Position numbers and translations under genes: made by a program. The notes under the pieces were generated by a model. The model made no database searches. It was not told the origin of the DNA and saw only the letters and a list, made by a program, of their open reading frames with translations. From the NCBI RefSeq assembly GCF_900205965.1, contig NZ_OAOF01000011.1, positions 62,001-126,000 on the forward strand: a DNA stretch of 64,000 nucleotides, in the 5' to 3' direction. This document shows, in pieces, positions 16,339 through 25,094 of the stretch. Source of the stretch: Lacrimispora amygdalina (lineage in GTDB: Bacteria > Bacillota > Clostridia > Lachnospirales > Lachnospiraceae). The first letter of the stretch is position 1, and the number at the start of each line of letters is the position of its first letter.

Positions 16339-17748
16339 ATGATCAGGAAACAGAGTCATGCAGGTACCATAGGAATTATAGCATTTCTGACAGCTGTTTT
16401 TATGCTGACAGGAACTATAGCTGCACTGGCAGATGATGCTTCTAAGTTTGTGCCCGGAACGAAAATTAACGGAGTTTTGGTGGGTGGAATGACTGTAGAG
16501 GAGGCGAAGGTACAGATAGAAGGTTTTTATGGAAGAGAGTATCAGCTTACCATAATGGAAAAGGGAGGTGTTTCTGAATTCATTAAGGGATCGGATATCC
16601 AGTATCGGGTAGAGATTACGGATGGACTTCAGAATATACTGGTCCAGCAGAATAAAGACGGACGGATCGCCGGTCCGGATATTGACAACAGCAGTACACT
16701 TAAAAGTACGGTTACTTTTCAGGAGGATAAACTGAAGGAACGGCTGGATTCTCTTGCCTGTGTAAGCAGCAAGGATATTGTAGTGACAAAGGATGCAACA
16801 GTTTCACAGTGGCAGGAGGGACAGCCTTTCACTATCATTCCGGAGATCCGGGGGAACAGCGTGAACAGAAAGAAACTGGAGGATGCAGTACGTGCGGCAT
16901 TGGTAAAGGAGACCCGGCAGATCAGTCTGGAGGAAACGGGGTGTTACGATACTGTAACCGTAACGTCCCAGGATCCTGATCTGGCAGCCAGATGTGCAGC
17001 CCTGAATCAGATCAGAGAGATGAAAGTTACCTATCTGTTTGGGAATCAGTCTGAAGTGCTGTCTGGAGACCGGCTTTGTACCTGGATAGAAGGCGTGGAC
17101 CAGGCTGGAATTCATATAAGCCCGTCAAAGGCGGCAGAATACATTCAGTATCTGGCCCAAAAGTATGATACAGCAGGAAAAGCCCGTCCGTTTAAAGCTG
17201 CTGACGGCAGGGAACTGGCTGTTTCCGGGGCATATGGCTGGCGGATCAATCAGGAAGCAGAGATCCAGGCTCTTACTGCCATTGTACAAAGCGGAAAGAG
17301 TCAGGAGAGAACTCCCCAGTACAGCTTAGCCGCAGCTGACCGAAATGTAGACTGGGGGAATACCTATGTGGAAGCGGATATGGCAGCCCAGCATGTTTAT
17401 ATGTATCAGAATGGAACTGTGGTATGGGATTCGCCCTGCGTAACGGGCAATGTAGCAAAGAAGCTCACCACTCCGGAAGGTATTTATACCCTTACTTATA
17501 AGCAGACAGACCGTATACTGCGGGGGGAGAAGAAGCCGGATGGAACCTATGAATATGAAAGTCATGTGGATTACTGGATGCCATTTAACGGAGGGATCGG
17601 TTTTCATGATGCCAGCTGGAGAAGCAAATTTGGAGGAACCATTTACCAGACCCGCGGCAGTCATGGCTGCATCAACCTTCCGCCTCAGAAGGCAAAGGCT
17701 CTTTACCAGCTGATTTACAACGGAATACCGGTTATTTGCCATTATTAA
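16339..17748 (+). CDS. L,D-transpeptidase (YkuD) with PG-binding repeats
   Basis: A 469-residue exported protein. Residues 10-31 form a hydrophobic signal or anchor (ending SLA-like ALA before DDASKF). The middle has two Big/VanW-like peptidoglycan-binding repeats (PG_binding_4), and the C-terminal YkuD domain (about 340-469) ends with the active-site motif GSHGCINLPP. Such enzymes form 3-3 cross-links in peptidoglycan or attach proteins to it. A second, homologous gene lies 750 bases downstream. The start follows AAAGGA at a slightly long distance. Confidence 0.9.
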   Translation: MIRKQSHAGTIGIIAFLTAVFMLTGTIAALADDASKFVPGTKINGVLVGGMTVEEAKVQIEGFYGREYQLTIMEKGGVSEFIKGSDIQYRVEITDGLQNILVQQNKDGRIAGPDIDNSSTLKSTVTFQEDKLKERLDSLACVSSKDIVVTKDATVSQWQEGQPFTIIPEIRGNSVNRKKLEDAVRAALVKETRQISLEETGCYDTVTVTSQDPDLAARCAALNQIREMKVTYLFGNQSEVLSGDRLCTWIEGVDQAGIHISPSKAAEYIQYLAQKYDTAGKARPFKAADGRELAVSGAYGWRINQEAEIQALTAIVQSGKSQERTPQYSLAAADRNVDWGNTYVEADMAAQHVYMYQNGTVVWDSPCVTGNVAKKLTTPEGIYTLTYKQTDRILRGEKKPDGTYEYESHVDYWMPFNGGIGFHDASWRSKFGGTIYQTRGSHGCINLPPQKAKALYQLIYNGIPVICHY

Positions 17749-17752
17749 TAAA

Positions 17753-17800
17753 AAGCTGTCTTATTGCCAATTTTAAATAGGCGGATAAGACGGCTTTTTT
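17753..17800. terminator. Bidirectional terminator between convergent genes
   Basis: AAGCTGTCTTAT (17753-17764) pairs with ATAAGACGGCTT (17785-17796), with T runs on the plus-strand right side and, read on the minus strand, beyond the left side. It serves the L,D-transpeptidase gene and the opposing unknown gene. Confidence 0.85.
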
Positions 17801-17810
17801 CATGCATTTA

Positions 17811-18311
17811 TTATTCTGGGGAACAAAATACAATAATCTTTTCAGGTGTAATTTCAGCAGGCGTGTTGACAGATGCAGACGCGTACAAAAAAAAGAGATA
17901 GTGTCCTCCCGGATTGTAAAGATAATACTGTCCGTTTGTCATAAGAATCTCAGTGCTTCCGTCTGCAGGAATGTTCAGCCTGATTGTCTGCTCTGAATTT
18001 AATAAGTCATCATCAAAGTAATCCAGCGCGGCCATATTGCCGTCTCTGTTTGGTGCCAGAACAACGGCCTGATATTGGGGCGGATAGATTAAGGGGACGG
18101 GAACACTGGTGTCGTATACTCCGATTACCGGTTCACCAGGACGGAAGGTATGCTGTTCCAGTACAAAGGTCTGAAGGCTTACGACAAAATCAATCTGTCC
18201 CTGGCTTTGGGTGGTGACAGATAAAAGCACGGAGCAGCTTTGACCGGTAACTGAGGTTTGAAAGGGGGTGACGGAATTGACAACTCCGTATACAGATAAA
18301 TAATTAGCCAT
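17811..18311 (-). CDS. Unknown protein, beta-rich, between two L,D-transpeptidases
   Basis: I do not recognise this 166-residue protein. It has no signal peptide or membrane segment. The sequence alternates hydrophobic and polar residues with many Val, Thr and Pro (VYDTSVPVPLIYPP, QYYLYNPGGHYLFFLY), which suggests an all-beta fold. The ATG at 18311 is preferred because GGAAAG lies about 8 bases before it; a further in-frame ATG at 18347 has no ribosome site. No competing gene exists in this 700-base stretch and codon use looks like that of its neighbours, so it is probably real. It is transcribed against the flanking cell-wall genes. Confidence 0.65.
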   Translation of the reverse strand: MANYLSVYGVVNSVTPFQTSVTGQSCSVLLSVTTQSQGQIDFVVSLQTFVLEQHTFRPGEPVIGVYDTSVPVPLIYPPQYQAVVLAPNRDGNMAALDYFDDDLLNSEQTIRLNIPADGSTEILMTNGQYYLYNPGGHYLFFLYASASVNTPAEITPEKIIVFCSPE

Positions 18312-18432
18312 GGTTTGGTTCTTTCCAACTGTTCTTATCCATATCATATGAAGGGCGGGAAGTCAATATGAATTTTGTGGATATATGAGGTGGAATCGTA
18401 ATAAAAAAGTCAAGAAATATACCATAAATGTT

Positions 18433-18462
18433 TAGACATATTTCGAGGTTTTACGATATAAT
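18433..18462 (+). promoter_or_regulatory. Promoter of the second L,D-transpeptidase gene
   Basis: TAGACA (18433-18438) and a perfect TATAAT (18457-18462) with an 18-base spacer, 40 bases before the start codon. Confidence 0.7.
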
Positions 18463-18502
18463 AATACATGAATAAAAAGGCTAGTTAAGAGGTAGGAAAT
18501 AA

Positions 18503-20254
18503 ATGGATAAGCAAAAACCCCACAGCAGGAAGAAAAAGTCATTGGGAATCGGGGGGCTGGCCGTAATAGTAGGCGGGTCCGTTGCCGTAGTCGCATTAAT
18601 TGCTGCGCTTACATATTTACAGATCGGCAGACAGTATAAAGAGGTGTTTTTCCCCAACACCATTATCAATGGTATGGATGTATCCAAAAAGTCCATTGAT
18701 GAGGTTAAGAAGATGGTATCGGCCGGAATTGACGGATATCAGCTGAGAATTAAGGAGCGGGGTGACAATACCGAGATTATAAAAGGCAGCGAGATCGGTA
18801 TGGAGGCGGTATTTGACGGAAGTGTGGAAAAGCTTTTGGAAGAGCAGAAACCACTTCAATGGGGGAAGCATATCAGGAATTTTCAAACTTTTGATATCGG
18901 GACTCTGGTTGAATATAATCAGGATCAGTTTGATAAGGCTGTATCGAAGCTGTCCTGTTTTCTGGAAGATAATATAAGGGAACCCAAAAACGCGGGAATT
19001 TCCCAGTACGAATCAGGGAAAGGATATCATATTGAAGCAGCAGATGAGGGGAATCGCCCGGACCCGGAGAAGGTCCGGACTCTGATATCATCTGCCATCA
19101 TGGAATTAAAGCCTGAAGTTTCCCTGGAGGAAGGCGATGCATATGTAAAACCTCAGGTTACGTCAGACGATCCGGATCTGGTCAGTCAGGTACAGGCCTT
19201 AAACCGATTTGTCAATGTTAAAGTTACATATAAGTTCGGAGATAAAAAAGAGATATTAAATGGAGATACCATATCCAAATGGGTTGGAATCGGAGAAGAC
19301 GGCAAGGCGTATGTAGGCAGTTCTGAGGTAACGGCATATGTAAAGGACCTGGCTTCCAGATACGATACTGTCTCAAGAGCCAAGGTCCTTAACACATCCT
19401 ATGGAAAGACTGTAAAGATAACCGGAGGAAGCTATGGCTGGAAGATCGACCAGAGTGCGGAAGCAGATGCACTGGCAGAGATTATTCGTTCAGGAGAAAG
19501 CCAGGAGCGGGTGCCGGTATTCAAACAGAAAGCTGCCAGCTTCGGGGAGAATGATTATGGGAATACCTACGTGGAAGTAAATTTGACGGCCCAGCATTTA
19601 TATTTCTATAAAGATGGGAAACTGGTCGTTGACACTGATTTTGTATCAGGAAATGAATCAAAGGGCTGGTCAACACCAGCCGGCGTTTATTCCCTTACAT
19701 ATAAGCAGAAGGATGCGACTTTAAAAGGAGAGGATTACAGAACTCCGGTGGCTTACTGGATGCCCTTTAACGGCAATATCGGGTTTCACGATGCAACATG
19801 GAGAAAGCAGTTTGGAGGAAGCATTTTCAAGACCAGTGGTTCTCATGGCTGCGTAAACCTTCCGCCGGCAATGGCAAAGACTCTTTTTGAGAATATTCCG
19901 GCTAAAGTCCCGGTACTCTGTTATCATTTACCTGGAACAGAATCAAAGACAACTTCCAGTGGAACAGTTAAGAACCAAAACCCAGATACTACACCGACAA
20001 CAGGAACCACGACGACGGCAGCACCCACGACCACAGCGTCTACGACGGCAGCACCGACCACAGCAGCACCGACCACAGCAGCACCGACGACGGCAGCGCC
20101 GACCACAGCAGCACCGACGACTGCAGCACCGACGACAGAAGCCACAACTCCAGCTCCCAAGGATGGACCTGGGGGAGATAATCCGCAGGAGGAGGCTGGC
20201 CCAGGAGTTTCCCAGTCCACAGGTAAGAAAAAGAAAGGTCCGGGTATGAAATAA
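18503..20254 (+). CDS. L,D-transpeptidase with Thr/Pro/Ala-rich tail
   Basis: A 583-residue paralogue of the gene at 16339. It has a basic N-terminus, one membrane anchor (about residues 15-37, GGLAVIVGGSVAVVALIAAL), two peptidoglycan-binding repeats, and a YkuD domain (about 350-475) with GSHGCVNLPP. Unlike the first copy it carries a tail of about 110 residues built on APTTA repeats and ending in a Lys-rich cluster (GKKKKGPGMK). Such tails are typical of wall-spanning or glycosylated linkers. The small gene at 20267 begins 12 bases after the stop. Confidence 0.9.
   Translation: MDKQKPHSRKKKSLGIGGLAVIVGGSVAVVALIAALTYLQIGRQYKEVFFPNTIINGMDVSKKSIDEVKKMVSAGIDGYQLRIKERGDNTEIIKGSEIGMEAVFDGSVEKLLEEQKPLQWGKHIRNFQTFDIGTLVEYNQDQFDKAVSKLSCFLEDNIREPKNAGISQYESGKGYHIEAADEGNRPDPEKVRTLISSAIMELKPEVSLEEGDAYVKPQVTSDDPDLVSQVQALNRFVNVKVTYKFGDKKEILNGDTISKWVGIGEDGKAYVGSSEVTAYVKDLASRYDTVSRAKVLNTSYGKTVKITGGSYGWKIDQSAEADALAEIIRSGESQERVPVFKQKAASFGENDYGNTYVEVNLTAQHLYFYKDGKLVVDTDFVSGNESKGWSTPAGVYSLTYKQKDATLKGEDYRTPVAYWMPFNGNIGFHDATWRKQFGGSIFKTSGSHGCVNLPPAMAKTLFENIPAKVPVLCYHLPGTESKTTSSGTVKNQNPDTTPTTGTTTTAAPTTTASTTAAPTTAAPTTAAPTTAAPTTAAPTTAAPTTEATTPAPKDGPGGDNPQEEAGPGVSQSTGKKKKGPGMK
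20051..20140. repeat. Six 15-bp tandem repeats coding for APTTA
   Basis: Six consecutive 15-bp units of the type GCACCGACCACAGCA, with silent variants, encode six APTTA pentapeptides (the last is APTTE). The 15-bp unit preserves the frame, so copy number could change the tail length without breaking the protein. Confidence 0.9.
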
Positions 20255-20266
20255 GGAGATTAATAA

Positions 20267-20542
20267 ATGCTTAATAAAGAAAACTTTGTACCTATTCAGT
20301 TTTTTAAAAAAGAGGCTTACACCGGAAGTATGAACGGAATGCGGTACCGGATCAAGAAGGAAGACGAAGGTCTTGAAGCTGCCGTATATCCACAGCCATA
20401 CTGTTACGAAGCAACTCCTGATGAAAAAAAGATCAAAGCAGTTTTTCCCTTTTCAGAGGAAGGAAGGGAGCAGGCGATTAATTGGATTAATGAGCAGTTT
20501 ATAGAGAAACAGGATCTTTGGGCTGCAGCGGGCCGAAAATAA
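20267..20542 (+). CDS. Small conserved-looking protein of unknown function
   Basis: A 91-residue soluble acidic protein that I do not recognise. Visible segments are FFKKEAYTGSMNGMRYRIKK near the start and FPFSEEGREQAINWINEQF near the end; there is no signal peptide, Cys motif or membrane segment. It lies 12 bases downstream of the L,D-transpeptidase gene with a clear AAGGAG site, so it is translated from the same message. A strong terminator follows. Confidence 0.7.
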   Translation: MLNKENFVPIQFFKKEAYTGSMNGMRYRIKKEDEGLEAAVYPQPYCYEATPDEKKIKAVFPFSEEGREQAINWINEQFIEKQDLWAAAGRK

Positions 20543-20562
20543 AAAACCGCGGATTAAGTTTA

Positions 20563-20613
20563 CAAAGAAGCTGTCTTGTCACCTGACAATTGGTTGACAA
20601 GGCAGCTTCTTTG
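20563..20613 (+). terminator. Long terminator hairpin after the small unknown gene
   Basis: An 18-bp nearly perfect stem pairs 20563-20580 with 20596-20613 (GACAAGGCAGCTTCTTTG). The T run is inside the descending arm (CTTCTTTG), giving moderate terminator quality. Confidence 0.8.
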
Positions 20614-20622
20614 TGTTAAATT
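20594..20622 (+). promoter_or_regulatory. Promoter overlapping the terminator stem
   Basis: A perfect -35 TTGACA (20594-20599) lies in the descending arm of the terminator, with a 17-base spacer to TAAATT (20617-20622), 21 bases before the nucleoside phosphorylase start. Confidence 0.55.
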
Positions 20623-20643
20623 CAGGAATAGAAAAGGAAGGAG

Positions 20644-21411
20644 ATGGCAGCTTTGGATAAAATTATGCCTCATATCAGGCTCTCAGGTGATAAAGCAGCT
20701 CCCTATGCTCTGCTTCCGGGAGATCCGGCCCGATTAGACCGGATTGCGGTGCATCTTACAGATGTGGAGGAGCTTGCTTACAACAGGGAATACCGAAGTA
20801 TAAAAGGTTTTTATCATGGAGTGCCTGTGATGGCGGTTTCTACCGGAATAGGTGGTGCATCCGCTGCAATTGCTGTGGAGGAGCTTTCCAGAATCGGAGT
20901 TGGTGCAATGATACGGATTGGCAGCTGCGGAGCCCTTAAAAAAGGAATTGGTCTGGGAGATTTAATCCTGGTAAACGGTGCTGTAAGAGATGATGGGGCG
21001 TCGTCTTCCTACGTGGATACCAAGTACCCTGCAATTCCGGATACGGCTCTTCTAATTGCCTGCATGGAGAGCGCAAAAGTACTGGGTGCAAAAACTCATG
21101 TAGGCATTGCCAGGAGTCATGACAGTTTCTATATTGATCAGGAAGAGGAAATCTGCGCTTACTGGGCTTCAAAAGGCGTGATTGGATCTGACATGGAAAC
21201 GGCAGCAGTATTTGTAACGGGGGGCCTGCGTGGCGTTAAGACAGCTTCCATACTGAATACGGTGGTAGAATATCAGGAGGAACTGGCAGAACAGATAAAC
21301 AGCTATAATAGCGGTGAATCTGCCATGATGAGAGGGGAACAAATGGAGATATTAACTGCGCTGGAGGCATTTGTCCGAATGGATCAATTAAAAAATGAAT
21401 GGAGAATATGA
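20644..21411 (+). CDS. Nucleoside phosphorylase (uridine/purine type)
   Basis: A 255-residue member of the PNP/UDP family that splits nucleosides with phosphate to a free base and ribose-1-phosphate. LPGDPARLDRIA (phosphate-binding, residues 22-33), STGIGGASAAIAVEEL and the DMETAAVF ribose-binding motif are all present. The pattern is closest to uridine phosphorylase, but substrate specificity within the family is hard to read. The following three genes form a complete ECF transporter, so the operon probably imports and breaks a nucleoside or nucleoside-like vitamin. The ATG 20644 is very close to AAGGAAGGAG; a start a few codons later is possible. Confidence 0.88.
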   Translation: MAALDKIMPHIRLSGDKAAPYALLPGDPARLDRIAVHLTDVEELAYNREYRSIKGFYHGVPVMAVSTGIGGASAAIAVEELSRIGVGAMIRIGSCGALKKGIGLGDLILVNGAVRDDGASSSYVDTKYPAIPDTALLIACMESAKVLGAKTHVGIARSHDSFYIDQEEEICAYWASKGVIGSDMETAAVFVTGGLRGVKTASILNTVVEYQEELAEQINSYNSGESAMMRGEQMEILTALEAFVRMDQLKNEWRI

Positions 21412-21412
21412 G

Positions 21413-22015
21413 ATGAAGCATTTGTTTAAAACCAGGCTGCATGCAGCTGCTTTTGTACTAATACCGGCATGTATCGGAATCAACTATTTAGGAAAACTTT
21501 TTGCCTCTGTTTTAAAACTCCCCCTTTGGCTGGATTCCATCGGTACCTGTATCGGAGGGGTACTTGGAGGTCCCATAATCGGAGCTGTCTGCGGAGCGGC
21601 TAACAATTTGATTTTCGGCTTTACTACCGGTGACTCCATCACTCTGGTCTATGCTCTTACCAGTCTGGGAATTGGAGCAGCAGTGGGAATCATGGCAAGA
21701 CTTGGACATATGGAAAAGCTTTTGGGAGCGATTCTGACAGCAGTAGCTGCAGGACTTACGGCAGTTATTATCTCCACTCCTTTAAATGTTATATTCTGGG
21801 GCGGTGCAACCGGCAATGTTTGGGGAGATCTTGTGTTTGCCTGGTCACAGTCGGCTGGTCTGCCTGTATTTTTCGGTTCATTTCTGGATGAACTGGTTGT
21901 GGATGTGCCGGACAAACTGATTACAGTCCTCATTGTTTTTGCCATAGTGAAAGGACTGCCTAAAAAACTCACCTCTCTTTACGATGTGAATGATGAGGTA
22001 GAAAGTCTGGATTAA
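21413..22015 (+). CDS. ECF transporter substrate-binding (S) component
   Basis: A 200-residue integral membrane protein with about six hydrophobic helices and Gly-rich turns (LDSIGTCIGGVLGGPIIGAVCGAANNL). It is the substrate-binding subunit of an energy-coupling factor importer; T and A subunits follow immediately. Small S components do not reveal ligand by motif. The ATG 21413 is preferred (GGAGA 8 bases upstream) over an in-frame ATG at 21395 inside the preceding gene. Context with nucleoside phosphorylase and a NiaR-like regulator points to a nucleoside or pyridine-type vitamin; this is inference. Confidence 0.8.
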   Translation: MKHLFKTRLHAAAFVLIPACIGINYLGKLFASVLKLPLWLDSIGTCIGGVLGGPIIGAVCGAANNLIFGFTTGDSITLVYALTSLGIGAAVGIMARLGHMEKLLGAILTAVAAGLTAVIISTPLNVIFWGGATGNVWGDLVFAWSQSAGLPVFFGSFLDELVVDVPDKLITVLIVFAIVKGLPKKLTSLYDVNDEVESLD

Positions 22016-22031
22016 GAAAGGGTTGATTTTT

Positions 22032-22808
22032 ATGAAAAGCATCAGTCTCTACATAGATAAAGACAGTTTTTTAACCAGACTTCACCCATTTGCTAAACTG
22101 GTTTATATACTGGCAGCAATCAGCGTGCCTCTGATTGGAGGCGCGCTGTGGATGTACGGGCTGTTTCTGGTGTTCAGTCTGGGCCTTTTGATCAGCGGAG
22201 GAATCCTTAAAAAGGTTTTTCCGCTGATTGCATTTTCATTTACCATTCTTATTACAATTTTTCTCATCCACGGTTTGTTTAATAAGGAAAATATAACATT
22301 TCTGTTTCGGATCGGAGGTCTGACCTTTTACCGGGAAGGTCTTCTTTATGCATGCAGGATCGGTCTGAATATTTTAAATATGCTGCTTGCTTTTGCATCC
22401 TTTGTTCTCACAACCAGACCGGCGGATCTGGTTGATGATCTGGAACAGGCAGGTTTTTCACCCAGATTCGGATATATGATCACCTCTGTCTTTCAGATTA
22501 TCCCTCAGATGATGGGAACCATGAACACTATTTTAGATGCACAAAGAAGCCGGGGAATGGAAACCGAGGGAAGTTTATTTACCAGGGCCAGGGCATTTAT
22601 ACCTCTGATCGCCCCAGTAGTCAGCAGTTCTCTCATTAATACCAGGGAACGGGCTATTGCTCTTGAGGTAAGGGGATTTGGTTCAAAGAATAAAAAAACA
22701 TTTTTAAAAGAGCACCGGCTTTCCGGAGGTGACAAAATGTTTATGTTCCTCATGGCTCTGTTAATTGCGGCTTCGGCTGTTTGGAGGATCCTACATGTCA
22801 TTTATTGA
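22032..22808 (+). CDS. ecfT: ECF transporter transmembrane (T) component
   Basis: A 258-residue CbiQ/EcfT-family protein: several hydrophobic helices, then the coupling helices with ARG-type motifs (AQRSRGMETEG and ERAIALEVRGFGS) that contact the ATPases. The ATG at 22032 has AAAGGG 9 bases before it. The gene overlaps the ATPase gene by 14 bases. It is part of the dedicated (group I) ECF module here rather than a shared one, since S, T and A are all together. Confidence 0.88.
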   Translation: MKSISLYIDKDSFLTRLHPFAKLVYILAAISVPLIGGALWMYGLFLVFSLGLLISGGILKKVFPLIAFSFTILITIFLIHGLFNKENITFLFRIGGLTFYREGLLYACRIGLNILNMLLAFASFVLTTRPADLVDDLEQAGFSPRFGYMITSVFQIIPQMMGTMNTILDAQRSRGMETEGSLFTRARAFIPLIAPVVSSSLINTRERAIALEVRGFGSKNKKTFLKEHRLSGGDKMFMFLMALLIAASAVWRILHVIY

Positions 22809-24474
22809 AGTGAAAGGTTTAAAATATAAGTATCCACACACCAGTAAACTGGTTCTTAACGGAATTAATTTTGAAGCGGATAAGGGACAGTTTATAGGAA
22901 TCATAGGGGAAAATCAGGCAGGGAAAAGCACTTTGTGTCAGGCATTTGCCGGGCTGGTTCCTACCATGTTCCGGGGAGCATATGGAGGAAAGGTACTCAT
23001 TGGCGGAGTGGAAGCATCAAAGGTACCAATTGCAGTTCTTTGTCAGAAAGTGGGCCTTGTGTTTCAGAATCCATTTAATCAGCTTTCCGGTGCAAAGGAT
23101 ACGGTTTTTGAGGAAATTGCCTTTGGTCTTCAGAATCTGGGGATTCCAAGGGAAGAGATCGGCAAAAGAGTGGAAAAAGCATTAATGCTATTGGATATAA
23201 ACAAATATAAGGAAAGAAATCCATTTGATTTATCCGGAGGGCAGATTCAAAGAGTGGCTATTGCCAGTATTCTTGCCATGGAACCTGAGGTTCTGGTTCT
23301 GGACGAGCCTACATCCCAGCTGGATCCTCAGGGCAGTGAGTCAGTGTTTCAAGTGATTGAAAAGCTGGCAAAGACTGGAATCACTATCATTATGGTGGAA
23401 CAGAAGATGGAAAAGCTGGCTGCCTATTGTGATAAGATCTTACTGCTTCATCAGGGAACACAGGTGGCTTATGATGTTCCGGAGCGTATTTTCTCCAGAG
23501 ACGATTTGAAAAAGCTGGGAGTAAAGCCTCCCATATACACCCAGGTTTCCAAACTACTCTTAGTGAACAGGAAAGAAGGGGAGGAGTTTATCTACCCGGT
23601 AACTCTGAAACAGATAGAAAAGCAAAAGGATCAATTTCCGTCGATACGGTCAGCAGGAGTAAGGGAAAGAAACAGTGAGAAACAGGATAAGGGTGTATTC
23701 TCTATCAGAGATCTGTCTTATTATTATGTACCTGGTGTTCTGGTAATTGATAAACTCACACTTAATCTGGATATGAGACCGACTGCAGTGATTGGGCAGA
23801 ACGGCGCTGGAAAAACCACTCTGGTTAAGCTGCTGAAGGGGCTGCTAAAACCAAAGGCAGGGACTGTGCTGCTTGAAGGGGAGGATATTTCCGGGCGGAC
23901 CGTGGCTCAGCTTGCAAAAAAGATAGGATATGTATTTCAAAATCCTGATGACCAGATATTTAAAAATCAGGTTCTGGAAGAGGTGATGGTAGGGCCCTTA
24001 AATATCGGTATGACAAGAAAAGAGGGGGAAGCGCGTGCCAGAGAGGCTCTTGAGATGGTAGGTCTTCTCCATGCGGCAAAAGAAAATCCCTATGATCTGG
24101 ATTTGTCCGAACGAAAGATGGTGGCCATCGCCTCCGTAGTGGCAATGGATCCGAAGGTGCTTATATTAGATGAGCCCACCATAGCGCAGGATGTCAGAGG
24201 GCGGGAGGTGCTGGGACAATTAATCCGTACTATGGAAGAAAAAGGGAAATTTGTACTGGCAATTCTTCATGACATGGATTTCGCTGCCCGGTATTTCAGA
24301 CGCTTTATTGTTATGACGGGGGGGAAGGTGATTGCAGACGGACCGGGAGATCAGGTTTTTTATGAGAAAGACACTCTTATAAAAGCCAGGCTGGAGCCGC
24401 CTCACATTACAAGACTTTGTGAACTTCTTGGCTATGAAGGTGCATTTTTGACAACAGAGGACATCAGAAAATAA
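22795..24474 (+). CDS. ECF transporter ATPase, two ABC domains fused
   Basis: A 559-residue tandem ABC ATPase that powers the ECF importer. Domain 1 has Walker A GENQAGKST, signature LSGGQIQR and Walker B VLVLDEPTS. Domain 2 has Walker A GQNGAGKTT and Walker B VLILDEPTI, but its signature is DLSERKMV instead of LSGGQ. The degenerate second signature is also seen in other fused CbiO/YkoD-type ATPases, so it is probably not a defect. ATG 22795 follows GGAGG; an in-frame TTG at 22765 lies within ecfT. Confidence 0.9.
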   Translation: MSFIEVKGLKYKYPHTSKLVLNGINFEADKGQFIGIIGENQAGKSTLCQAFAGLVPTMFRGAYGGKVLIGGVEASKVPIAVLCQKVGLVFQNPFNQLSGAKDTVFEEIAFGLQNLGIPREEIGKRVEKALMLLDINKYKERNPFDLSGGQIQRVAIASILAMEPEVLVLDEPTSQLDPQGSESVFQVIEKLAKTGITIIMVEQKMEKLAAYCDKILLLHQGTQVAYDVPERIFSRDDLKKLGVKPPIYTQVSKLLLVNRKEGEEFIYPVTLKQIEKQKDQFPSIRSAGVRERNSEKQDKGVFSIRDLSYYYVPGVLVIDKLTLNLDMRPTAVIGQNGAGKTTLVKLLKGLLKPKAGTVLLEGEDISGRTVAQLAKKIGYVFQNPDDQIFKNQVLEEVMVGPLNIGMTRKEGEARAREALEMVGLLHAAKENPYDLDLSERKMVAIASVVAMDPKVLILDEPTIAQDVRGREVLGQLIRTMEEKGKFVLAILHDMDFAARYFRRFIVMTGGKVIADGPGDQVFYEKDTLIKARLEPPHITRLCELLGYEGAFLTTEDIRK

Positions 24475-24491
24475 GGCAGGTGTAATGAGAC

Positions 24492-25010
24492 GTGGATGGC
24501 AGCAGAAGAAGAGAGAAAATAATGGAATTGTTAACGGAGGAAGGTAAACCAGTATCAGGCGGGGACTTAGCCCAGAGACTTGGCGTAAGCAGACAGGTGG
24601 TTGTTCAGGACATTGCACTTTTGCGTGCGGAAAATAAAAAGATCATGTCAACCAATAAAGGCTACATCCTTCACCAGGAAAAAGAAGAGATGAAACACTC
24701 CTGTATAAGGGTTTTTCAGACCAGTCATAAGACGGAGGATACTCTAGATGAACTGTATACCATCGTTGATTATGGCGGAAGGATCAGAAATGTGTTGATA
24801 GAGCATCAGTTATATGGACAGATAGAGGTGGATTTAATTATCAATAATCGTCTGGATGCGGCGGAATTTATGCAGCGTATGAAAGATTCCAAAGACCAGC
24901 CTTTAAATGTGCTGACAGGAGGCTGCCATTATCATACTGTAGAAGCAGACTCAGAGAAAAATCTGGATTTTATTGAGGAAGAACTAAAAAACAAAGGCTA
25001 TCTGATATAG
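24492..25010 (+). CDS. niaR: NiaR-like transcriptional repressor (HTH plus 3H domain)
   Basis: A 172-residue regulator with an N-terminal HTH (residues 14-40, GGDLAQRLGVSRQVVVQDI) and a 3H domain with conserved His residues (TSHKTEDT, TGGCHYHTVEA), the layout of NiaR/YrxA, which represses NAD-precursor genes in response to nicotinic acid. The start is GTG at 24492 and the ribosome site is weak. It lies 17 bases behind the ECF ATPase gene, implying that the operon it belongs to handles a pyridine compound or that it is simply carried along. No NiaR operator was identified. Confidence 0.8.
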   Translation: MDGSRRREKIMELLTEEGKPVSGGDLAQRLGVSRQVVVQDIALLRAENKKIMSTNKGYILHQEKEEMKHSCIRVFQTSHKTEDTLDELYTIVDYGGRIRNVLIEHQLYGQIEVDLIINNRLDAAEFMQRMKDSKDQPLNVLTGGCHYHTVEADSEKNLDFIEEELKNKGYLI

Positions 25011-25094
25011 GATAAGACGTTTTCCCCCTTTTCGAATCGTTTGAAGTATGATATGATATTGTATTATTGAAGTGACTGATATGGAGGAAGAAAG

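Noticed and set aside
19924..20220. A 98-residue minus-strand frame rich in Val, Gly and Ala opposite the Thr/Pro/Ala tail
   Set aside because: It is the antisense reading of the 15-bp repeats; the composition is a by-product of the repeat and there is no ribosome site.
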